Below are positions 33,421 through 46,451 of a DNA stretch of 64,000 nt, one piece after another. The translations under genes and the position numbers were made by a program. This stretch comes from Carnegiea gigantea (taxonomy: Eukaryota > Streptophyta > Magnoliopsida > Caryophyllales > Cactaceae). The notes below the pieces were generated by a model. It worked only from the letters and a program-made list of their open reading frames with translations, made no database searches and had not been told where the DNA came from. Every line of letters starts with the position of its first letter. Position 1 is the first letter of the stretch. Location: assembly GCA_029747015.1 (NCBI GenBank), contig JAKOGI010000006.1:1-64000 (forward strand), given 5' to 3'.

Positions 33421-34373
33421 TTCGATTGTGCAAGTGGTCCCATACTATCAGTTATATAATACAACAACTGGATTGTTTGTCAATCTTTGCCACATCTTAA
33501 CCTTCCTTAGTTAAAAATTACATTTCGATTATACATTTCGATTATCAATCTTTTCTGGTGAAGCTGAGCTATGATTAAAAATTTCGATCCAATATGCTCT
33601 TTCTTTCCCCTCCACTTAGCTTCCCAAATTAGAATTTAGGCTTTGCTAGTTTATATTATCAATTTTTTAAAAAAAAAAAAATTGTGCAAAGTTGGTGATA
33701 TAAGGTATTTTGACTTCCCAATCAAAATCCAAGTTTTCCTTTTTATATTATCAAAATTCAAGTTTTCCTACTTTATATTATCAAAGATATGGATAATTTT
33801 CTTTTGTGCAAGTTGCATGGGTGGTATTAAAATTTTCTCTAGATTTTAATGGAAGCAAGAAAGCATGGGCATGGGTGAAATGCTAAGCTTTGTGTTGCTA
33901 GTGGTGCTTATCAACACTTAAAAATTAGCTTAGTGGCTTCTCTTGTATTGCTTCTCATGTTGTTCTTGTCCATTCACTATTTTTCTTTTTCTTTTTCTTT
34001 TTCTTCTTTCTTTTTTAAAGACTAGCCAAGGTATCCTTGTGTTCTTTTCTATAGTTAGCTAAGTGATGAGAAAGGCAATTCAGGACAAGGTTAAAGAGGT
34101 ATATATTGTTTTGTCTCCCTGGTCCAATAAATATGACCCAACTGTTCATGGAAAAGCACCAGTAGGACATTCTTTTGTTTTATATAATTATATAAAGCAG
34201 CAATGCATCATTTCACAAACTAAAATCAATATTGGAATTTACTTTTAGCTGTTTTCAACTATTTAAGTAGGATGATATTTAAAGTTATCCAAATTGAACA
34301 GGTGTGAAAACTAATAGAGTTATCGATTATTTGCAATCTCTGACTGATTCAATACTCAACCCAATGTGTGATA
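33421..34373. other. Intergenic, nothing recognised
   Basis: AT-rich, with a short TTTTTC-type pyrimidine run near 33985-34010. No gene seen. Confidence 0.5.
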
Positions 34374-35740
34374 TGTTATTGTTACAGTTAAAACCGCAAG
34401 TGCACGGTACTAATGTAGTTAGCAACGACAAGTACGGGTCATGTTCACAAAGAACTTGCTTTCAACTATCAAAGCTAATTAATCTACTCAATCTAGGTGA
34501 ATTAGTTTGGGGATTCAACTAACAACTAAGGAAAGCAGTAACAACTAAGAATGAGATTCAGAAATCAATGGATTAAAGCACTTAGGTTGGAATTAATAAC
34601 AACCACACTAGTGAATCAATTACTAACTCCATCAAACTTGGTCAAGCTTGCAACATGAATGGATTGATTGCCAATTTAGAGCCCATCTCCTCTCTCTTTT
34701 CAAGAGTCGAAAACTAATCCTACAACTATAGTCGCATATTTTTGGGGGACTAAAAGTCGAAAGATTACAAAATCTACAATCTCGAATCCCAATTAAAACT
34801 TCGATTATTTTCATATCAAAAACCTAATTGTTTACTAAGTCACACTAAGTAAAGATTTCATTTGTCAACGTTCCCATAAACCCTAATAAAAATAGATGAA
34901 TGCTCTCTTTTCATCGAACACATGGTGCGCGAAGCAAAATTCAATGACACAAACGTGGGGCAAATAATGTTTGAGGCTAAATCATACTTCAACTAGACAT
35001 AATTGGCATTAATTTCAACCCAAGTTAGAAAATTTAGCCACAAATCATATTAACAACAACTACAACAAATCGTAGAACAGTGAACATGATTCACACACAC
35101 CCTAGAATAGTAGTAATAAAAGAAGAGAGAATTGAGAAGCAAACTTGGATTAAAGACAGTGATGTTCATCAAATAATCACCAGTGATGAAAAACTTGAGT
35201 TGAAAATCTCCCAAATAAACCCTAAAATTGCCTCTAGAGAAGTGTTTTGAGATAAACTAAAGATAACTCCCAAATAAGTCCAAAAACTGCTTTAATATTT
35301 CGAAATTTGGGAAGATGCACGACCGTGCTTTAACACATGGGTACCCGTGCACCCACGCACTGGCAAGCACATGGTCGTGCACTTCCCGTGCATAGCTTCG
35401 GGAAGCTGGGGCTTCACTATAAGGTTTTCTGCATGGTTGTGCCATTGTGTACGGCCAATGTGCACTCTCTTTGACCCTTTAGACTGCTTTTCTGGCCTTT
35501 GAAACTTCATTGGATCTCTTTCCCTCATCGAAACTCATCCCCATGACCTTCTCTTACATCAAAACTAATGATTTTCTCATCTTCTTGCCAAAATTCCTGA
35601 AAATAAGAAAAGCACCTTTATAAGTAGAATACGGACCAAAGAAGGAAAATTTGACCATTTCTCATCAAAACTTTACATAAAAAAGGGAAAAGGAATCAAA
35701 TAGGGAATGAACAAGTTGCATGCGAATGCTTGGAATAACT
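34374..35740 (-). repeat. Athila-like LTR relic (approximate ends)
   Basis: The start TGTTATTGTTACAG is followed by ACCGCAAGTGCACGG, the layout seen at the start of the Athila-type LTR at 62739 (CCGCAAGCGCACCGG). Around 35315-35460 lie several GTGCACGACCGTGC-like words (for example CACGACCGTGC, CCGTGCACCCACGCAC, TGGTCGTGCACTTCCCGTGC), which are typical of Athila-type LTRs. No internal gypsy coding sequence adjoins it, so it is probably a solo or truncated LTR. The right border is uncertain. Confidence 0.5.
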
Positions 35741-37018
35741 TGGATATAACTGAAGTCATATATATAACTAAAGTCATATACAAATTCTGATGAGAAGCAG
35801 ACAATGTAATCTTACCTAACTAGTGTATTCTTATCTGATCCCCCTTTTTTGCATGGAAAAAGAGGGTTAAGAGTTTGCCTAGTGGTTATTGACGAGCATA
35901 TATATGATAAGCTTTACATTTTAACTTATCGTGGAAAAATGGATTATTGGTTTAGCTATGCTGGATTGCCAACTAATTGGTTTGGACTAAATGCTATTAA
36001 TTTAAAGGTTTTTTGAGAGATTGACTTTGTAACCTAACATTAAGGTGTACTATCCAAAAAGCAAGATATTTATAATGTTGTGTTTAATATACGTTACAAA
36101 TGAAATTGAAATCTACTTTTAAGTTGCTCTCGACCATTTGGCTCGGATGATATTCAAAACTATTACAATCAAAATGAACAGGCAAGAAGTTCGACAAAAC
36201 CATCATTTCGAATCTTAGGCAACCATACATACTAAGTCAGACGATTGTGATATATGTATAAGAATAGCTAGGTTCTAAGCAAGTGCTGAAACTCGATTCC
36301 ATAAGATTAAAATCATGAAAAGATAATACATGTTCAAAGTTCACCTGATAGTGGCTAACGAGTATATACTATACATAAACCTACAATGGAAAATCAATCC
36401 AGTTGCGTAACTATGCAAGATTTGATGTTATAATCAATTTTAGGTAATACTAGGGGTATTTTCTTTTGAATTTATGATAAGGTGATGAATAGTTTCGAAT
36501 GGTATTAAAAATGATCTGCATTCCATGATCAGGACAATATCACTAGACATTATCAAATAAATAACGAATGGTACTAAATGAGGCTAATTAAATATATCAA
36601 ATAGTGTTGAATATTAGTCAATAAGTACTCGCCATAAGCTTGAAAGATACTTAGCCTAACATGTACTTCTATGAGCCTGCCCAATTGACTAAGGAGGCAT
36701 CCTTGCAATCCAAACTTGATCACTTTTGGCAGCAAAAATATGAAAAAGGGTTGCTGATTGTGTTGGGAAGGAGAAGGAAGTAAAGAGAAGGAACGTAAGT
36801 GGGTCCAAGTATTTAAAAAGTTTCTCCAACGAGTTGGCTGTCGGAGGGATCTTCGGCCTCCCTTGGAGGGCAGAGCTCCTAGAGCCACACCTGTGTTGAA
36901 GGAACCTATTAGAGAATTGTCGATTAAAGGAGACACAGAAGGTTAGAGAGAGATGCACATTAGCTGTTTGATAAAAGTTCTAAGTTGTATAGAAGCAAAA
37001 TACTAATAGATGTGAAGA
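35741..37018. other. Intergenic and possible LINE 5' UTR
   Basis: No gene was recognised. The last 250 bases are purine-rich on the plus strand (GAGAAGGAAGTAAAGAGAAG near 36770) and may be the 5' UTR of the LINE that follows. Confidence 0.4.
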
Positions 37019-37645
37019 ATGAGAGATAGGAGGGACATAAGAACTTCAAGAACACAATTCTCTAGCTTCGTCAATAACCTTCCACCCCAGCTTGATCAAT
37101 ATGGAGTCAAAGGAATTTTTCACAAGGCAAGTAAAGTCATTGATTCTTACATTCCTGTTCGGAGGGCAAGAAGAACTGAGAAAAGATATAGATTTGTACG
37201 TTTTAGGAGTACAAGCGAAGCAGTAAAGAGGACCCTCATGCTCAACAGCACCACCGTAAGAGGATGCAGGATTAGTGTTTCCATGGCTAAAATCCACAAA
37301 AGGTAGATTAGTGTTTCCATGGCTAAATTCCACAAAAGGCAGGGCAGAGGTGCAGTAGGTGAAGGTAGGATACCTTATAATCAAAATATGAGAAACAAGA
37401 AAAAGGTTTGGAAGAAGAAAGAGAAGGTCCCTCAAATTTTTGTTAAAGCAAAAGATCTCAAATCCAGTTATGACGACCAGGCAGAGCACATTGGCTCTGA
37501 GGTTTTAAAAGGAGAAGTGAACGAGGAATTTATCTCATGGTTATCTAGAAATCTGGTATGCACCTCATATGATCTACGAGATCTTGTAGCATTGGCAAGC
37601 GCAATTATAGATGTGTATGGCAATTTACCAAAATATGCTCCTTAA
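37019..37645 (+). pseudogene. LINE ORF1 N-terminal part (RRM-like), one TAG in a 36-bp duplication
   Basis: One frame of 208 codons. Residues about 12-90 resemble the RNA-recognition fold found in plant L1 ORF1 proteins: FSSFVNNLPPQLDQYGVKGIF, then DSYIPVRRARR, RFVRFRS and VRGCRISVSMAK. The last motif is repeated because a 36-bp block (37271-37306) is tandemly duplicated (37307-37342). The first copy ends in TAG where the second has CAG. The duplication keeps the frame. Downstream lies a Lys-rich stretch and then SWLSRNLVCTSYDLRDL. The remainder of ORF1 to about 38830 is decayed, with one recognisable acidic piece at 38075-38347. ORF1 proteins bind LINE RNA. Confidence 0.8.
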
Positions 37646-38834
37646 GCAGCTTTAAATTTATTCTGACTTTCCAGACCATGGATGAGATGGAATAAGCCTC
37701 AAATAATCAGGGCAATCTTAGCTTATGGTTCTCAAATGTGAAGCGAGGGGATGTAGATGATCATTGTAAAACATGAACAATATGGCTAGATATCTTTGGT
37801 GTCCCCCCCATGGTTGGAAGTGGAAAAATTTCAAAAAACATAACTAACATTTGGGGTCGATTAATCTGCCTAGGCAAGCCTATTGTAAGAATGGATTCCT
37901 TTAACCCCATGAAAACTCTAGTTGAAAATGACAGGCAGCCGTTCAAGTAACCCAAATAACACAGTCTTCTCTAAGCTCTTCTTCATTGGAGACCACGGAC
38001 TCCATTGATTGAGTTTCAGGATTCAATGACATTGAAAATGTGGTGGCATTAGGGGCTGTTGTGGCAAGAAGTATTTGGGGTTAGAGGATATAGTGGATGC
38101 TGAGTTGGAAGATGGTGAAGTTAGAGAGACAATTGCAGTTCAAGCTAATTCAAATTCAGTACAAAAAAAAAAAAAAAAAGCCAATGAAGGATTTATTGAT
38201 AGCACTAACTCAATAACCAGGAACAGGACAACAAACTTTAGCCGTTACGGCTACTCAGTAGAGATTTTTAAGATCACACAACATTTAAAACCCTTGGGAC
38301 TTGTATTAGAAAACAAGCATGCTAAGAATGTAGAAAATGAAGTCTAGCGGCCTTCAGGCTTCGGGAAATCTGTTGGTGATCACTTCAATCATGAAGAAGC
38401 CTCTTCCAGAACTTTGGAAATGATACAACACCATTGGAAGAAGGCGAGATTCAAAGAAAGGAGTATCTTGAAGAATTACTCAGGCCTCCAGGTTTGGATA
38501 CCTTAGAGTCTTACATAACTATGCAAACAGAACCTCATAAAAGTGCTAGCTAAACACATCATGCAGGAAATGATCTTCATTTTCTAGTCCTCAGAAAGAG
38601 GCTATCACAAACCTAACAACACTTTCTATGTGACACATAAGACTCTGATAATCTTTAAAAAATTCCCAGAGAAACCTTGAATATTAGGAAACTTTTGGGA
38701 GTTACAATGGTGAAAAATAAGGAAGCTACAACAATAAGGATCACAAAAAGCTTGAAAAGGAGCAAAAAACTCTTGTGCCACATAAGGATCCCAGCAAAAT
38801 CAAAGGACAATCTCAGCACTAAAGGCCCACAGAT

Positions 38835-41800
38835 ATGAAGGTAACAGTCTGGAACATCAGAGGTTTTGATTTAGACAATAAGAAAAGGACCATCAAGCAC
38901 TTGATCTGAGAAGAAAACATTGACCTTATGGGACTGATTGAGACCAAACATTCAGACCTCAACCAATGGAATATTAGGAGTTGCTGGGGACATTTAAATG
39001 CAAATTGGGTATGTGTTCCAGCCACTAACGGATCAAGGGGGTTAATTGTCACATGGAATAAGGACTTTTTTTATGCAATCAGAACCTTCATTGTGCAAAG
39101 ATGTATTTGTATCCTTGGGGAGTTTATGCAGAAGGATTTTAGGTATGTAATTTACGTGTTATATTCACCCAATCATCAAGGAAGTTGACTACAAGTATGG
39201 AATCAACTGAGATCCCTTAGAGCTAACTTAAACCTCCCTCTTCTAATAGTGGGGGATTTTAATGAGGTTGTAAGTCCAATAGAAAGTTGGAGATCAACTT
39301 AGGGAACACCAAGCAAAAGCAATCTAGGGGATTGTATCTAAGACCTACAACTCATTGACTTGGATATAAACCAGTAGTACACTTGGATAAGAAACAATAC
39401 AACAAGTAGGATTGATAGAATCCTACTGGCTAAAGAACTTTTTGAAGCATTTCAGAATTTGAGTGTTTGGTACAAAAACAAAATGTTGACAGATCATTTT
39501 CCATTAGTTCTCTCGACTTCCAACATTTCTTGAGGATCAACCCCATTTAGGTCACTTGATTGCTGGCTCGAAGAACCTAGTTTCTTTGCATTATTCAAGA
39601 AAGAATGGCTTCAACGTACCCATTGCCACTGGTGCAAAAACTTAAAGCTATAAAAAAGCCTCTAAGAAGTTGGGTCAGGAAGTTTTTGGTCATATTAACC
39701 ATAAGATCAAGCCATTCTAGGAAGAAATACTTAAACTAAATATGCAAGCACAAACTGTAATACTACAAGAGTGTGAATGACCGAGAAGAAACACCCTAAA
39801 CTCCCATATGTGGCTCTGGTTAGCAAGGAAGGGGAGATATTGGAAACAAGTATCTAGATGCAAGATCCTAAAGGAAGAAGATAGAAATACTAGGTACTTT
39901 TACCTTATATCTACTTTTAGAAGGAAGAAGAAGTTGCTTAAAAAGAAATGTGTACATGGGGAGGAGATTACAGAGCCACGTTATATTGAAAAGGCTATTA
40001 CTGAGCATTTGCAGGATCTCTACACAAGATAAGAAGCCACAAACTTTGACATCTCTACTCTTGGCCTGCCAAGATTAACTGAATTGCAGAGTTAGTAGCT
40101 AATTAAGCCTTTCACAGTGGCAGAGATCAAAGAAGCCATCTTGAATTGTGACCCTTCAAAAGTCCCAGGTTATGATTGCTTCAGTATCAAGTACATAAAT
40201 CATGTTTGGCCAATTATAGGAGAAGATTTCAGCAAATCTATCATGCAATTCTTTGAGACGGGCCACCTATCACCATCAGTCAATACGGCTTGGTCGCCTT
40301 AATACCATAAAGGAAAGGAACTGTGGAATTATCTAATTTCAGGCCTATAGGAATGGTAGGCAGCATATATAAAGTGATTGCTAAGGTACTCAGCAGAAGA
40401 CTTAGAGTTGGCATGCTAAATTGAATTAGAGAAGTACAAACAACCTTTGTCAAAGGCATGCATATTTTAGATAGTGCTTTAATAGCTAATGAGATAGTTA
40501 ATTGGCCAAAAAAATTTTAAAAAAAATTAGGAACCCTTGTCAATTTAGATTTCCAAAAAGCTTGTGACACAATAGATTGGGCAAAGTCTAGGCATAATTT
40601 TGATGGAAATGGATTTTGCATGCAAGTGGAGACAGCTGTTGAAGGCTTGCTTTTTAGAGTAAGAGTTTTAATCCTTGTTAATGGTGCTCCTTGCAAGCCA
40701 TTCAACATGAGCAGAGGGTTAAGACAAGGTGATCCTTTGTCGCCCTTGCTATTTGTCATAATGGCAGAGGTGCTAAATAGGATTCTCCTTAAAGCAGCAG
40801 AGCTAAGACTTTTGCAAAGGATTGCAAGTGGGATTTATGAATGTCCAAATCACCCAGCTAATATTTGCAGATGATACCTTAATCTTTTGTGAAGTCAATG
40901 AAGAATATCTAAAATATATCAAGAGAATCCTCCCAAGATTCCAATTTTTCTTAGGGTTGGTAGTTAATTATTGAGTCATGTCTTATTGTGTTGGGTAAAG
41001 ATGAAGAGTGGGCTACTAGTGCAGCAGCTGAATTAGGATCCACCCTTGTGTAGTTGTTGATCACATACCTTGGTGTCCCTCTATGTGCAAATATGGAGCG
41101 AATTTCATCTTGACAACCCATTTTGGAGAAGATACAACACAAGCAATCTTGTTAGAAAAGTACTTGCTTGTCCAGGACTGCCAAATTAGTGCTCATCAAA
41201 GCTTTGTTAAAAAACTTACTAGTGTATTACTTGTTCTTATTCAAAATGCCTAAGAGAGTGGTTAACGAGATTAACAAATTTTAGAGGACATTTCTTTGCA
41301 GTGGAAAAACAAGAAGGCAAGTATTCAGCGCTTATGAAATGGGAATTAGTATTGAAACCAAAAGCAAAAGAGGGTTAGGGTTGGGTTGGTGACTCATTAG
41401 TGAAGAATGCGGGCCTTTTTATTTAAGTGGTGGTGGAGGTTTGTTTGTGAAGATGGAGTGTTTTGGAGAGTAGTGATACAGTATATCCATAAGAAAGACC
41501 ATGCTGCTTTGCCAACCTTGTCTACTCTACCAGTGCCTTGGAGGGAAATAAAAAGGTTGGCTGCTAAGAACCTTCCAGTCACACAGGCTTTCTTCAGTAG
41601 TCTGAAAATGAAGGTGGGGGATGGAACTAGAGTAAGATTTTGGGAGGATCCTTGGGTGCTTGACAACCCCTTGTAGCAAGCTTACCCAAGATTATATATT
41701 ATCTCATCTCAACAGAAGGAATTCATCTCTAACGTAGGCTGGTTTGAAAAGCAGGCATGGAGATGGACTCTCACATAGAAGAGCCAACTTTCACATGAGG

Positions 41801-42440
41801 AGCAAAGTTAAGTTAATACCTTGCAAATTTTGCTCATACAGAACCATTCAATGTGGAATACAAGGGATAAAGTATAACTTCACAGTCAGAAAGATTATTT
41901 CTAAGACAAAAACCTTAACTAATCAAGGAGCTTTCATGGATAGCTTAGTCTGAATAGTGTGGAAAAATATTTAATTTCTCCACCCAAAGTTGAGTTCATG
42001 CTATGACCGGCTTTACTTGGGAAGCTCAACACTAAGAGAGGCATTATTACTTCATATGCCAATGCTTGCAGTTTCTATTTATCTCAGGCTGAGGATCTTG
42101 ATCACTTATTGCTCAATTTCTATGTCTCTTGGGGTATTTAGAGCAAAGTTGCAACTGATTTTGGCCTTCAAATCACAAGACAACCCAGTGTTAGGTAGTT
42201 CTATGAAGCATGGATATCTGTTCATATCCGCAACTTAGTGAGAAGAAGTTGTGCACTATTGCTTTCTTTCTGTTTCCTGGAGTATCTGGATGCGAAGGAA
42301 TAAAATGTTTTTTTGGATAGCAACATCTCCATCCTCCGACACTTTACCACACTATAAAATGGAGAATTACTTTTTGGTTAAAGGCTTGGAAAGAAAACAT
42401 TGCTTACACCCCAGAGGAGCTGGCTAGAAATTTCCAATCA
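38835..42440 (+). pseudogene. LINE ORF2: endonuclease, reverse transcriptase, C-terminal region, many stops
   Basis: The ATG at 38835 opens the endonuclease with VWNIRGFD, LMGLIETKHSDL, a VGDFNEV motif near 39250, DRILLA near 39415 and TDHFPL near 39490, the expected order of catalytic blocks. The RT region follows with VPGYDCFSIKY (40170), VNLDFQKACDTIDW (40535), SRGLRQGDPLSPLLF (40710) and the catalytic FADD near 40868, which sits in another frame. The C-terminal part (41400-41680 and on) shows VGDGTRVRFWEDPW. Stops and frameshifts occur in every segment, so the copy is dead. ORF2 nicks DNA and copies LINE RNA by target-primed reverse transcription. Confidence 0.85.
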
Positions 42441-42671
42441 ATCTCTATCGTATTCTCTTAAGGTGCATTACCTGAGCATTGCCGGCTATGTTTGCACCTG
42501 CAGTTTTCAAGGTCCTGGTGTTGCTTTGGTGTTATGGTGTTTTAAGGTCCTAGTATTGCCTTGGTATTTTGATTATGAATATGTATGCTTGTTGATTCTT
42601 ACTTTTATCTTTTACTGCTAACTTGTATTGAACCGTTGGCCTTTTGATATTCATAATAATCGGAAAAAAAA

Positions 42672-44242
42672 TATAAACTTCTATAATTAGATAATTACAT
42701 ACTACTACCTACCATTTATTGTTTCTTACTATTTATCGCTAGTTTAATATCTACTTCATAAATAATTATGAAGTGACACAGGGCGCAATAAAGTACTAAA
42801 GTACACGTGTGTGCACTTGATACATGTTGTGCTCGGGGAGTACTGAAAAGTTTTCAAGTGGGCAATATGTTTGCAGCTGAATGTGATCATTGCTTTGGGC
42901 CCAAAAGCCATAGATCGCAGTAGCAGTGCAGACAATCATTCGAGCCGACTCTACTTTTTCAACAAACATTATCGGCGGTTGTTGCAGAGCTTTGAATTCC
43001 ATTCATAATGAAAAAAGGGCCAACTTGTCATATACAGTGTGATTTACGATTCAAAGTGCTACCGTTTTGCCCAAAATATTATTTACCTTTTTTAGGTGCA
43101 CCAAGAAGAAAAAGAAATGGCTTTTTCTGTCTATCCCATCAAGTGACCTGCACCCTTATTATTGGGTGGTGCATCTTTGATGCTTATTATTGCCCCTTTT
43201 AGTCGTTTACCATGTAAAATCATACTGTCATAGTGTCATACCAAGTCATTTTCGTTTCAATTAAATGGTGTGACATGTCAATTAATATGAATTTTACATA
43301 TGTTGATTAGTTAATATAATCAAAATGTATCTATTGTATCGTAATGTAAGCTTTCTACGTTCGTCATATGGATCCATATTATTAAGTGGTGTGATTTTAT
43401 TATTAAGAACTGCACTTATATGATACCATATGTATATTCATGCGATAAATGTACAAACGTGTCTTATATATTTCTTTATAAGTGTTAATTATGATAGGCA
43501 TAAGAAATGTCATTTATTATCAAATTGTGTGTATTTCTACCGTTAAACTACTTCTTCGTTCCATTTTTTATGTATCTTATCTAATTAACTTTAGCCAATA
43601 ATAAAATTGGCTCTTTTTTATGGCAAATGATCTACAAGCTCTATGGAGATCATCGTTATATACCCCACAGATGGTGGAGCTCTTTTTTCTTCTTTTTTTT
43701 TTTTTCCCTCATTTTGTTAGAGTAGGCGCGTTGCACACCCTTGGTTGGGAGAAGGGGACTTTTCGATCGCGAAGGATTCAATTCCTGTCCTTTTACATGC
43801 TGGTGTTGTCCAAGAGATTGGTCATGTTAATACATACTTGTCCTGAACTTTACTTAACGTCCACTTTTTAGAGAAGGTGATAAAAAAATTATTTATTAGA
43901 TTAATAATGCTTTCGATAGACGAACGGACAAGTAATATGATCTAGTAAATTGTCCTTTACTTCTTTTGTTATAGGATAAATGGATAGTAAGTCGTTATTC
44001 TCTATTAGGCACATGACAATATGAAAATTTTCGAATGGGTGTGTGGTAAGGCATACATTAAAATCCATGATGACATAGAATATGGTGGGAATGTGAGTAG
44101 GATTGAAGGAATATAAATCACTGTATATTCTAACACATCATGTTGTCAGTGAAGTACACAATTTGCACATATTCATTTTAGAAGTGCAACAATAATAGAA
44201 GGTGCAGATAATCAGGAACCTATGGGAATTACATCCTTTCAA
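42672..44242. other. Intergenic, nothing recognised
   Basis: AT-rich DNA with several small frames on both strands, none with family motifs. Confidence 0.5.
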
Positions 44243-44560
44243 TTAGATCTGGTAAATGGGTCATTTAGGCAGGGTTAAGTTTGGATTGGTTCATGTTTCG
44301 GGTTCAGTGACATCTCGATTCGGTTCAATTTAGGTCAGGTGAATTTCGGTTCGGGTCGCTTTTGGGTTAACCGATTTTTTATCCAATATACTTGTCATGT
44401 AAAAATAAGCAACTTTGTAGAAAATTTCGGGTCGAGTATAGCTCGATTCGGGTCAATTCGGATTTTGGGTCTAATTTCGGGTGAGTCTACTTCGAATGTC
44501 AAGTCGGATATGGGTCTCGATCGTTCGGTTCTGATTTTGAGTCTCAGGTCAGTTTTATTA
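44243..44560. repeat. GGGTCGGGTTCGGGT-type dispersed repeat
   Basis: Dense words such as TTTCGGGTTCAGTGAC, GGTTCGGGTCGCTTTTGGG, TCGGGTCGAGTATAG and GATTCGGGTCAATTCGG. This low-complexity composition is typical of a class of non-coding plant transposons. No clean TIR was identified, so borders are approximate. Confidence 0.45.
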
Positions 44561-45750
44561 AATTTACTTTCAATTAATTATGAATTGCCGAAAGAAGCAA
44601 ACTTTTAGTTCTACGTGACTTCCCTTTTTCTTAGTGGAAAAGCCCCAAACCAGGAAGTTTCATATAGATTTGAAAAAAGCCAAATCACCAAGTTACACAT
44701 AGATTTTAATTATTATTTTTGGGGGGGGGGGGGGGGAGGAAGGTCTACAAGTTATGATGAATATTTTCTTCTATTTTAAATTTTGGAAGAACCATGGACC
44801 CGAGTTGTATTCCTTTTAGCCGCTGCTCTCAGTTTTAATGATTATTAGCTTATTTGTTTTTGCTACATGGTTAGTCAAATGGATCAAATCAAACATGGTT
44901 CGCTCGAAAAGTTTGGTACTTTTTTTCATATATAAAAAATGAATTTCTGATGTACTGAGTGCTCATGATAAGACTACACTCTCATCATGCTTGATGGTGC
45001 ACATGATCATTACGTTCCATATCGAAAAATGAGTCAAGAAGCTTAATGCTCATGATTACCACTATTATTGTTAATTAGTTGAATTTAAAATGAAATCTCA
45101 CTTATCTCATGTGGTTTTAAGCTATGTTTCGTCCTGGGATATGGTCTGGCATGTGGAGATTATGTGGGAACAGTGCAAGAACTGAGTTTCAATAAGAGCA
45201 ATACCGACCTATTTGAAACTTCCTGAGTAGGCACTCGGCTAGAGGAATTCAAGCACATTGATATGTTGGGATTGATTTTTTTTTTTAAAAAAAAGAACAT
45301 AGTAGCAAAGAAAGTCAAGAGTAACTGACATGCTAATTCGTGCTTTGAGAATTTTGTGGCCAAGGTAGTCAAACAAGCATTAATAGGCCAGTGGATGGAT
45401 TTGGGAATCATGACCGTTAATGGTTAGTCCTTAAAGTCAAGAGTTTGGACTTTTGAAAGCTGATGGGGAAAAAAAAAAAAAAAAAACACAATGAAGAAAG
45501 ACTACACAAGATACCACTCGGAAAAATTTCAAGAGAGAGCTTGGTGAAAGTGCGCGAGTGTAGGGAGCAACTGGTAATTAGTTGCTTGGAAAAAGTACAA
45601 CCGGATTAGGGGTGTGGGAAGGTTAAGTTTATAGGTGTTGATAATTAGCACTTGAAAACTCGAAGAATTATTTGTATATTGTCCTAAACTAGTGAAAATA
45701 TAATTTTTGTCTTAAATTCTTTTGTGTCGGTTTTTATTTATTTTTATCAG
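44561..45750. other. Intergenic, with a G-run at 44721-44736
   Basis: No gene was recognised. It contains a 16-base G-run and an A-run near 45470-45486. It ends at ATCAG, the left target site of the TR-GAG element. Confidence 0.5.
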
Positions 45751-45891
45751 TGTAATCGCAAATTACAAAGATTGAATTTTTATAGAATTCAATTAATTTG
45801 AATTGGGTACAATCTCTATGAATACAGTCCTCTGATTCTTTCTCTTTTCAAGGATGGAGTTGTCCAACCCTTTGCATCATGGGGTAGGGAC

Positions 45892-45900
45892 CTATTTATA
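45892..45900 (-). promoter_or_regulatory. TATA box, TR-GAG 3' LTR
   Basis: TATAAATAG on the minus strand, followed downstream by GTCCC. Identical in core to the one in the 5' LTR. Confidence 0.75.
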
Positions 45901-45944
45901 GGAAAGTCTCCCCCTTGAAAGTCAAGACAGACCTTAATTTTGGG

Positions 45945-46365
45945 TTTTGAGCTTTGACCTAGATTTTGGGCTTTTCAATCAAGTTTTACCTTAGACTACT
46001 TTGACTTTCATTTGTTTGACTGTGACTTTGACTTGAGAGTCTTCCGGGCTTAGGGCAAGCGTTGAGTTGGAAGTTGCCTCGAACTTTGACCGGACGTTGA
46101 TTTGAGAGTCGATTTTGACGTTTGACTTGTGAGCCGATGTAGATCTTTGACTTTGATCTTTAACTTTGATTTTGGCTTTTGACTTTGACCACCCCATGAC
46201 TTCGTTTGGACTTTAGGTCGTGACCTGTCTTGGTAGACGAGCCTCGATTTTGGGTTTTGACTCGAACTTTGACTAAGCCTGGACTTGAAAGTCATTTGGG
46301 CTTTATCTTGGGCCTGACTTGTGAGTCTTTCGGACTTGACTTGTGAGTCTTTGGGTTTGATTAAA
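45945..46365 (-). promoter_or_regulatory. W-box-like cluster in 3' LTR
   Basis: About twelve TTGACT/TTGACC words in 420 bp, mostly as CTTTGACTTTGACC-like tandem units. TTGAC[C/T] is the core bound by WRKY factors, so the cluster may make the LTR responsive to wounding or defence signals (inference). Confidence 0.55.
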
Positions 46366-46440
46366 TTAATTAAAGGGTTGGCCCAATTAATTAACTTAAC
46401 TTAATTTTGGTACGGCACAAATAAATTTTTAGTGCCTACA

Positions 46441-46451
46441 AATTGCCCCCT
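46441..46451 (-). promoter_or_regulatory. Probable polypurine tract of the TR-GAG element
   Basis: The minus strand reads AGGGGGCAATT directly before the LTR start TGTAGGCAC. It is purine-rich apart from one C and a terminal TT. Position supports it more than composition does. Confidence 0.55.

Larger units (their letters stand above)
37019..42671 (+). mobile_element. L1-type LINE relic
   Basis: On the plus strand, an RRM-like ORF1 is followed by ORF2 with endonuclease and reverse transcriptase motifs. A 3' UTR then ends in a short A-run at 42664-42671. No LTRs flank it. ORF1 retains one long frame with a single stop, while ORF2 is interrupted many times. The 5' border is not fixed and no target duplication was found. 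Confidence 0.85.
45751..46440 (-). repeat. 3' LTR of the TR-GAG element
   Basis: 690 bp, TG…CA ends. The minus-strand TATA box TATAAATAG lies at 45892-45900. Upstream of it (45920-46380) are about twelve TTGAC[C/T] words. It closely matches the other LTR, with a few differences per hundred bases. Confidence 0.92.

Noticed and set aside
35257..35528. Minus-strand frames of 62 and 78 codons
   Set aside because: They lie in GC-richer inverted words of an Athila-like LTR relic; no domain.
36574..36958. Minus-strand frames up to 120 codons before the LINE
   Set aside because: They are antisense to the probable LINE 5' region and have no recognisable domain.
43700..43800. A possible tRNA-like TTCGATCGCGAAGGATTC stretch
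   Set aside because: I could not form a cloverleaf with acceptor, D and T arms around it.
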